Shown piece by piece: positions 57,829-64,000 of a DNA stretch of 64,000 bases. Within the stretch, counting starts at the first letter, position 1; every line of letters starts with the position of its first letter. Where the stretch lies: contig OX344764.1 of assembly GCA_947034895.1 (NCBI GenBank), positions 56,649,348 through 56,713,347 of the forward strand. Reading direction: 5' to 3'. The translations under genes and the position numbers were made by a program. This stretch comes from Rhytidiadelphus loreus (Eukaryota > Streptophyta > Bryopsida > Hypnales > Hylocomiaceae). A model generated the notes under the pieces. That model ran no database searches and was not told the origin of the DNA. It worked only from the letters and a program-made list of their open reading frames with translations.

Positions 57829-58869
57829 GATGTGCAACTATGTGTTTTGATTGCTTTGATTGGTTGCACTGGTCGTAGCTATTTACGAGCTCTCTCTTAA
57901 GGAAATTCCTATAGAAAGTACTAAACATTTCTTATTTTCTACATTACAAAATCAAATTTTGATTTTGTTAAAGTCCAAATTTTTTACCTTAAAAATTGAA
58001 GTCATTTTTAAGGTATTTTGGATCATGATTTTGTAAGTTACAAAGGGTTGAAGCTTAGGGTTTGAAGAGTCATTTTTAAGCAAAATTAGCCATAGAATCT
58101 TGTAGAAAGCCAAGTCTTTATCATCTCTACAAAGTTTGGTTTCTTTCCAAGTCATAGATTGGAAGATTATAACATAAAAGTTAAGGGTACTTCAAGGAAA
58201 TCAATGTTTTGTCGTGACTTTAAATTGTGCTTTGATTGGCTCTAAAGGTAACATAACATTTAAGAAAGTTGGCATTCTATATTCATTCTCATGGTAACTA
58301 AATTCCTCAAGCATAGAAACAAGTCTTGTATTTTTAGAACCAAAACCGAGTGAAAAATGGGCTTGTTGTAAGGACCACTTTATTGTTATATTTCAAAAAC
58401 TATGAAATAAATGGAAGATTTGTCTCAAATCTAGAGCCACAATTCAAGATTGAATACAATAGAGTTGAAGAATACAAGAAAAAATATACAATAAGAAAAA
58501 GAAATTGAAAAACAACTGAAATCTGAGGACAACTAGTTGTTGTTGCTAGCCACAGATTGGGAAGAGGTCAAAAAACACATGCCTCCACCTCATTGGCTAG
58601 AGTTCCCTATTTGATGACTCTTTATCCGAGATCACCTATGCTTTGTAAATTTTTGTAAATTCAATAATGAATCTTCTTCTAAATATCAGTACACCAATTT
58701 ATAAAAAACTTTATTTTCTTGAGAATGAGTCCAAGAACAAGTGACTTTTCACATTCCTTAGTCCATAAATGGTTGTTCTAAAAATGGATTGACCATATTA
58801 TGGTTGATGAAAATTTCAAAGGTTAAAGTTGAAATTGGAGTTCACGGTAGTTGCTTTTTGTGATCAAAG
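57829..58869. other. No gene seen
   Basis: AT-rich, short frames only. Confidence 0.4.
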
Positions 58870-58905
58870 CCATGGGATTGGCCATGGGATTGGCCATGGG
58901 ATTGG
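58870..58905. repeat. 12-bp tandem repeat CCATGGGATTGG, three copies
   Basis: Three perfect units in a row; the minus-strand reading gives a repeated SHGQ word in a short frame, which I take as fortuitous. Confidence 0.9.
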
Positions 58906-58994
58906 CTCGTAGTAAAGTCTTCATTCATTGTTAAAACCATCCTGAAAACTAGAATAAGGCCTACATCACATAGATCTACTATAAAAACCACTAT

Positions 58995-59273
58995 GGACAA
59001 TTTTGTTAAAATGGAGAAATTTAACAACTTTGGTAGTTTTTATAGCTCAGCTTAGGTGGTCTGAAATGTACAACTATCCTAGATTTCTTAAATCTATATC
59101 GTTCTTAAATATTTGAAATCTACATGTGTCATAGATGTCACTTTTACAAATTCAGATTAGATGGTTTGCAAATTGCAATCTACATCAATCCTATATTTCA
59201 AAAATCTATATAAATCCAAGATTTATGAAATCTATACCTATCGTAGATGTCACTTTTACGGTTCAGACCGGCA
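58995..59273. mobile_element. Decayed relative of the MITE at 10083
   Basis: The left part GGACAATTTTGTTAAAATGG matches GGGCAATTTCGTTAAAATGG. The interior shares ATAGATGTCACTTTTAC and repeated AAATCTA words with 10083-10398. The right terminus is missing. Confidence 0.5.
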
Positions 59274-60184
59274 GACATGAAAATCGGTAACAAGCTCGAA
59301 TCTCCAAGCCATCATGCAAGAATGGGGACGCTTGCATGCTCGGATACAAGTCATCCAACAAGCATATCATTTGGAAACTGGAAACATTTTTTTTATGGAA
59401 ACTATCAAATAAGTCATGCAGTCGGTTCATGCAGCTATCATGGTGCCGGCCAGAGTATTCTCAGGAAGACTGAAGTTTACGTCAGCAGAGAGAAATGCCT
59501 ATTGCTGTAATATTAGAATATTTTCTAATCACATAATAGAAAATATATGATCTAGGTAGCCTTTGCTCCCAACTAAGGCTTGGAAGCATGCTGAGGTGCA
59601 CTTGTGCGATCGAGGTAAGCTATCATCATTGATGCTAATCGAAGTCAGTTAACACCGCCTGCTAGTAGCAAGTGATTGAGATCGCTTTTCTCACTGGCCA
59701 CCTGTGACGTTCATGAGGAGCTTCCACGCATGGTTCCAGCATCTCCACAGACTGTCATCACAACATACGAAGGAAGAAGCACACAGAAATTGAATTAAGG
59801 GTAAGCAATGAATGTGCGTTGCCCGTCCATAAGCGAGGTCAAGCCATAATATGTATCACGTGATTCAGAACAAGAAGTTAAGGAAGGAAGTCACTCGGTC
59901 CATATTAATTAATATGAAGTGCACCTCACAGGCAGGTCTCTCGGAAGTCATTTAAGAGATCGATGCATTGAAGATAGATCAACAATACAGTCAATCAGAA
60001 ACAGAGATCGAGATTGATTCACAAAACGTATACCTCTTAAGATACAGACTGGTTTCAATCAGACAAAGAAGATGAAAGCATGTAAGAATTAAAAATAATT
60101 CGATCAATTGGCGCGTACTAAGCACGAATTTGCACAAAAGTGATGTTACGATCGAAAGTTTCTTCTGCAATTAATGAATGCAAG
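59274..60184. other. No gene recognised; less AT-rich
   Basis: An 87-codon plus-strand frame (59247-59510) shows no domain. Composition is closer to genic than the flanks, and this may be the 3' side of the disrupted minus-strand ORF at 60185-62318. Confidence 0.35.
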
Positions 60185-62318
60185 CTAGCTAGCTGGATGC
60201 ATTTGGACACTACTGCAAGCGTACCATCCACAATGAGAATCCAATAGTGGATTTGCAGCAAGAGGAGGAGCAGCCGCCGTCGTCGGGGGGTCCCAAAAGA
60301 GGCCGAGGGCGAGCACTTCCTGCGGTTGCAGTTTGAATCGTGGATGAATGCCAGGGGGCCCGTCGGCTCCCACAAGGAGATTTTTCTGGTTTCCTACATT
60401 ATCAATGTAGTAAAATCAAGGAAAACACCACTTTCGAAAGTGTGAGCATGTAGAGATTTGGAATCGCTATGTAGAATTTCAGTCATTTTAGTACATTACA
60501 TAGTAAACAACCCAATTTACTACTTTCTAGCATACATTCCTATTATGCATGATTGTAGTAAAATACATAACATAGGAAACAACCCAGTTTTACTACTTTC
60601 TTGCTCACATGACTATTATGCATGATCATAGTGAAATACAGAATACGGCAAACACCTCATTTTTACTACTTTCTCACACATACGACATAATTCTCCATGA
60701 TAGGGAAATACATGACATGGTAAACAATACATTTTGATCACTTTCACATATGCATTATAAGTATGCATGGTAGAGAAGAGTTTTCTTTATTATTAGCAAC
60801 ACATAATTATGGAAATCATTATAATTTAGAATGTTATGAGAAGGTGCTTTTTGAAAGATGTTTGAATAGTTAGATAGTCATTACCGTCTTGAAATGAAAG
60901 TGATTGGAAAACCATATATTACAAATGAAAAATTGGCTTTAATTGAAAAAATGTATGTGTAATTTTTCATTGGATTTAATATTTGTAAAATAAGTATTTG
61001 CAAGGATGTAGTGGTTATTTTTTGAAGATTGAAGCATCTCAGGTGTAACTTTTGAAGCTTTAACCCCTCAATTAAGATGACACAATGTGTCTTTTAAAAA
61101 AAAAATTATGTCAATTTCTCGAGAGGGTGCAACAAATGTCAATATTTTGTGATCTAAGATTTTGTAGAAATACAAGTTGATATACTTTTTTCCTTTTTTC
61201 CTTTTTGAATTTTGAATGTGAGAAGTAATTGAAAATTCATTTAAGACAAGTAGCCAAGAATGTAGTCTAGTAGGGAAAAGTAACAAATATAATGTTTTTC
61301 CTTCAAAAGAGTAGTGGAGAGAGAAAAAAATTATATTTCTTTAATGTTTTTATTCTTTAATGTACACACAATGTTTAAAAAAATAAGATTTCAATTTTTA
61401 ACAATTTCAAAAATAAAAGGTTCAATCTAGTGTAATTAACACAAAATAATGAGAATGACTTCTAATTTTTTGAAGATGTTCCAAATAATATGGCAATAGT
61501 ATGAGTTGTTAAACACAAGGAGATTTGTTTGCTTTCCTACGTTATCAATGTAGTAAAATCATGGAAAACACCACTTCTCAAAATGTTAATATGTGGAGAT
61601 TTGGAATTGCTATGTAGAATATCAATCAATTTACTACATAACATAGTAAACAACACATTTTTACTACTTTCTCACACACATTTGAAAAAAAATGTGATTT
61701 TACCATGTAGTTTTTTGTTGAGGACATTATCCCATAAGGATTGTCGGTGTTGAGACTCCGGTGGAGTATAAGAGGCAAGCTTCCCACATAGTTGCATCGC
61801 AGCTTTTGCCTCCATGTGGAATGTGCAAAGTGTTGTACTGTGGGGTACATTGTACACTACAATGTTATACAGCATACAATAATGTATCCTTTGTATTGTT
61901 ACGAAAGGAACAAAATGGTGTATTGATATTAATATTTCTCATAAATAATTGGTCCATGAAAGACTACACTCTACTTTCCTTGTTTCAGTTTACTACATTT
62001 TCATTTCACTGTATTTTTTATTCACTGCAGTTTGTACCTTACTACATTCTTTGTTTACTACATTCTCAATTCACTACATTTTTCATTTCCTACGTTCCCA
62101 ATTTACTACATTTTCCATTCACTACATTTGTCATTTTACTACTTTCGAAATGTAGAGATGGTAGTGCATTCACTACATTCTGTCTTTTACTACTTTAGTC
62201 TTAAGTACATAGGAAAATAGGTAGTAAAATGCCCTGTTTTCCTAGGTAGTAAAACGAAATAATCTCCCTGTGCTCCAAGTGCAGCACCTGCAGTCACAGG
62301 ATCGGGGGCGAGAGCCAT
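60185..62318 (-). pseudogene. Small ORF split by a 1.9-kb TIR element
   Basis: On the minus strand an ATG at 62318 starts a frame (MALAPDPVTAGAALG) that runs into the transposon after 15 codons. On the other side the same frame continues (PPGIHPRFKLQPQEVLALG, then Ala/Pro-rich) to a stop at 60185. With the element and one CTCC removed, the ORF would be 77 codons. The order PPG...RF-x-L-x-P-x-E-x-L faintly recalls the start of a NAC DNA-binding domain, but the match is too short to name. The plus strand is also open across the site and shows a C-x2-C...C-x2-C word, so strand choice is not certain. Confidence 0.4.
60371..62272. mobile_element. TIR element of 1,902 bp with nested or duplicated left end
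   Basis: Left end CACAAGGAGATTT and right end (reverse complement CACAGGGAGATTA) lie between identical CTCC flanks (60367-60370 and 62273-62276), a 4-bp target duplication. Inside, a second left end, CACAAGGAGATTTGTTTG, starts at 61508 and is collinear with 60371-60540. The left part has about four units of about 75 bp with AACA(C)A/CC, TTTACTACTTTC. The right part (61985-62160) is an array of TTTACTACATTTTCA-like units. No transposase. Confidence 0.8.
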
Positions 62319-62629
62319 TGCTATCGATGTCGATCGAGAACCAAGAAATGGTCTTCGTGTGAATCGATCAGTGGAGCATCTGCAGGTCTGATTTGAGAGC
62401 AGTCAGGGGGCGCTGAGAGGAGCTGATTTGAACTATTGAAGACAATGAAATTTGGTTGAAACAATCCACACGCTCGATCGGTCGTGGAGACCCTCCAAGA
62501 TGCCCAAGCTTTAAGTTAGAACCTACTCCCTATTTTGTACTGTCTTCGAAACTGCTCCGAGCTAATGTGGGATCTCCAATTCTAAATATGAACTCAAAAT
62601 TTCAATCCGGGCATCCGGGTACTAACTAG
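62319..62629. other. No gene; junction of duplicated segments
   Basis: At 62575-62627 sequence matches 51107-51160 in direct orientation, then switches at 62630 to the inverted F-box upstream module. This marks a rearrangement breakpoint. Confidence 0.5.
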
Positions 62630-63035
62630 CATAGGAACATGTGAGGTTGATGAGGCCAGTCTCGAGAGCGAAACATTGTCTACAATGCTCAGAAAATCGG
62701 ATACAGGATCAGACCATCTGGGAATGATGACAAATTGACAACAGGGGATGTGAGTTCAATGTGACTCTCACTGTTACAGTACGTGGGCTTCGAAATGTTG
62801 GATGCTTGCTACTCATATGTATCAATTGATGCTTGCATCCAGGAACTGCTTATGTAATGGGACTTGTGCACAAGCAATAATCAACTAATGCTATAATTGC
62901 CATGTACAGTCAGGCTATTTTAAAGTTTTTTTGTGGCTGGCCTTGCTCAGGCAGTTTCGCAGTACAGTAGTCGGCAGCGTGTGACTACAAAATTCCTGGA
63001 GCACTGGGTGAGGTGCCAGTGATGGTCGAATCATT
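62630..63035 (-). repeat. Inverted copy of the F-box upstream module
   Basis: Reverse complement of 54726-55143 with few differences, including CGAGACTGGCCTCATCAACC, and an indel of about 16 bp next to the repeated word AAATTGAT. No F-box coding sequence follows on the minus strand below 62630; the junction is abrupt. Confidence 0.85.
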
Positions 63036-63910
63036 GGGACCGAGACGTTAAGTACCCCCCTCGAGTTAATAGGGGGTATGTTGTCGGGCCTACCGTCCGG
63101 CCTGGCCCACTGCCTTTCCGCTTGCCCGGGGGCCTCGAAGACTCCCCGCATCCTCCCTCCCCAGGCATCGTTCCGTCCGTCTTCTGCCTTATTAGTTAGA
63201 CAAATCACAATAGCAAGTCCGAGTGAGTTTGCCAGTGTCTTGAAACCATAGAAAGTCAGTCCCGTTGCAAAACCGTAGGTGAGAGGCACGGTCCACACTT
63301 TAAAATTATAATTTCGGTAATTCAAAATAACAATGAATTAATCCAAAAAGTGTGACACACAAATCCATTACTCACTTGCTTGTGTGTGTGAAGTACAAGA
63401 AAACAAGATATTTATACAAATTGGATGGTAGGAGGTAAAGTAATCCATGTGGGATATATTAAGGGTTAGGATTAAGCTTAGTAGGAGCTCAATCTTCAAG
63501 TTATCCCATATCCTTTGAGGGAAAATTCATAAGGAACAACGTATTTCATTATAAAAACCACCTCTCCACCTAGCATTCTTACTAAGTATTCTAACTAAGC
63601 ATTCTAACTAAACATTCTAATTAAATATTGATGTACAATTTCCTTACTCATCTTTAAACTAAGTAGCAACTTTATTAATAATGTTAAATTATATTAATTA
63701 TTGATTGAAGATTGTTTGGGTTGATACCTACTCCAAAATATTTCAACCATGTAATTCCAAATAACAAGTTAAGAATTATTTTGCAGATAATGAATGTTGA
63801 AAGAACATATGAAGTTTCTTGCTCTCAAAAATTAAAATTATTAATTGTTTAATATTAACTTCTCTAAAGATGTTGAAAGACAAAATTTCACTCTTTTGAA
63901 ATGCATATAA
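63036..63910. other. No gene seen; GC-rich patch at 63046-63185
   Basis: A GC-rich patch with a small palindrome (CCCCCCTCGAGTTAATAGGGGG, approximate) is followed by AT-rich sequence. At 63420-63470 words resemble the foldback arm (GGTAGGAGGTAAAG, CATGTGGGATAT). No domain. Confidence 0.4.
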
Positions 63911-64000
63911 GGGTGGATGCAAGAAACACCGAACGATTTAGGGAGCGTTCTGCCAAAACTGTGTTTTTTCTGCCTAGTACTACTAGTACTGCTAGTACTA
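63911..64000. mobile_element. Family A TIR element, copy A4 (start only)
   Basis: GGGTGGATGCAAGAAACACCG then AACGATTTAGGGAGCG matches A3. The preceding ATAA (63907-63910) would be the left target-site duplication. The element is cut by the window end; a full copy of about 720 bp is expected. Confidence 0.8.

Noticed and set aside
61761..62220. Plus-strand frames of 62-145 codons rich in Phe, Tyr, Thr and Leu
   Set aside because: They translate the TTTACTACATTTTCA array inside the TIR element.
62915..63325. 136-codon minus-strand frame
   Set aside because: It runs across the breakpoint between the inverted module and a GC-rich patch; no domain and no independent support.

Overview
The window looks like nuclear DNA of a land plant, most likely a moss (Bryophyta). 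It is AT-rich and sparsely genic, with plant-type transposons. Its one large gene encodes a PLS-class pentatricopeptide-repeat (PPR) protein with an E and DYW tail, and its wording (runs like GGLAEHGCG and HMYGKCG, CSHSEKLAIAYGL, ending in DYW) is the style I associate with moss organellar RNA-editing factors. The moss call rests on recognition, not on a search.

Layout. 0.4-8 kb: a decayed CACTA (En/Spm-type) DNA transposon with a broken, intron-containing tnp2 transposase (1613-5901), short tandem arrays on both sides of it, and an unidentified acidic ORF (7487-7981). 8-19 kb: dispersed repeats, two copies of a TIR element of about 720 bp (family A), arrays built on GTCGCCC in both orientations, a 1-kb direct duplication and a broken coiled-coil gene (15301-16900). 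19-24 kb: non-coding, with an 11-bp tandem array and a TATA-like promoter. 24.5-28.4 kb: remains of a minus-strand gene or genes, including a RING-like Cys/His cluster. 29-33 kb: another family A copy, a 150-bp near-perfect CACTA-type palindrome, a 1.27-kb foldback element and an AT-rich minisatellite. 35.2-39.1 kb (minus): the intact DYW-type PPR gene, with eight nearly identical triplets. 41.2-41.5 kb: a fragment of a nepenthesin-like aspartic protease. 42.5-55.1 kb and 62.6-63.0 kb: a mosaic of segmental duplications. In it, one copy is often an empty site for a transposon in another copy, which lets insertions be delimited from the sequence alone. 55.4-57.0 kb: an F-box gene. 60.4-62.3 kb: a 1.9-kb TIR element inside a small ORF. 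63.9 kb to the end: the start of another family A copy.

How it fits together. Only two intact protein genes are convincing: the PPR-DYW gene (organelle C-to-U editing) and the F-box gene (SCF ubiquitin ligase substrate receptor). They do not form a pathway. The rest is mostly transposon biology. The best candidate for something undescribed is a pair of related non-coding TIR families (A and B). Five complete copies are all 713-728 bp; they share a GGGTGATTGCAAGAAA-like terminus and are flanked by 4-bp target-site duplications (ATTA, TGTT, AAAA, ATAT, TACT/TACC). A sixth copy runs off the window end. No family member in the window encodes a transposase.
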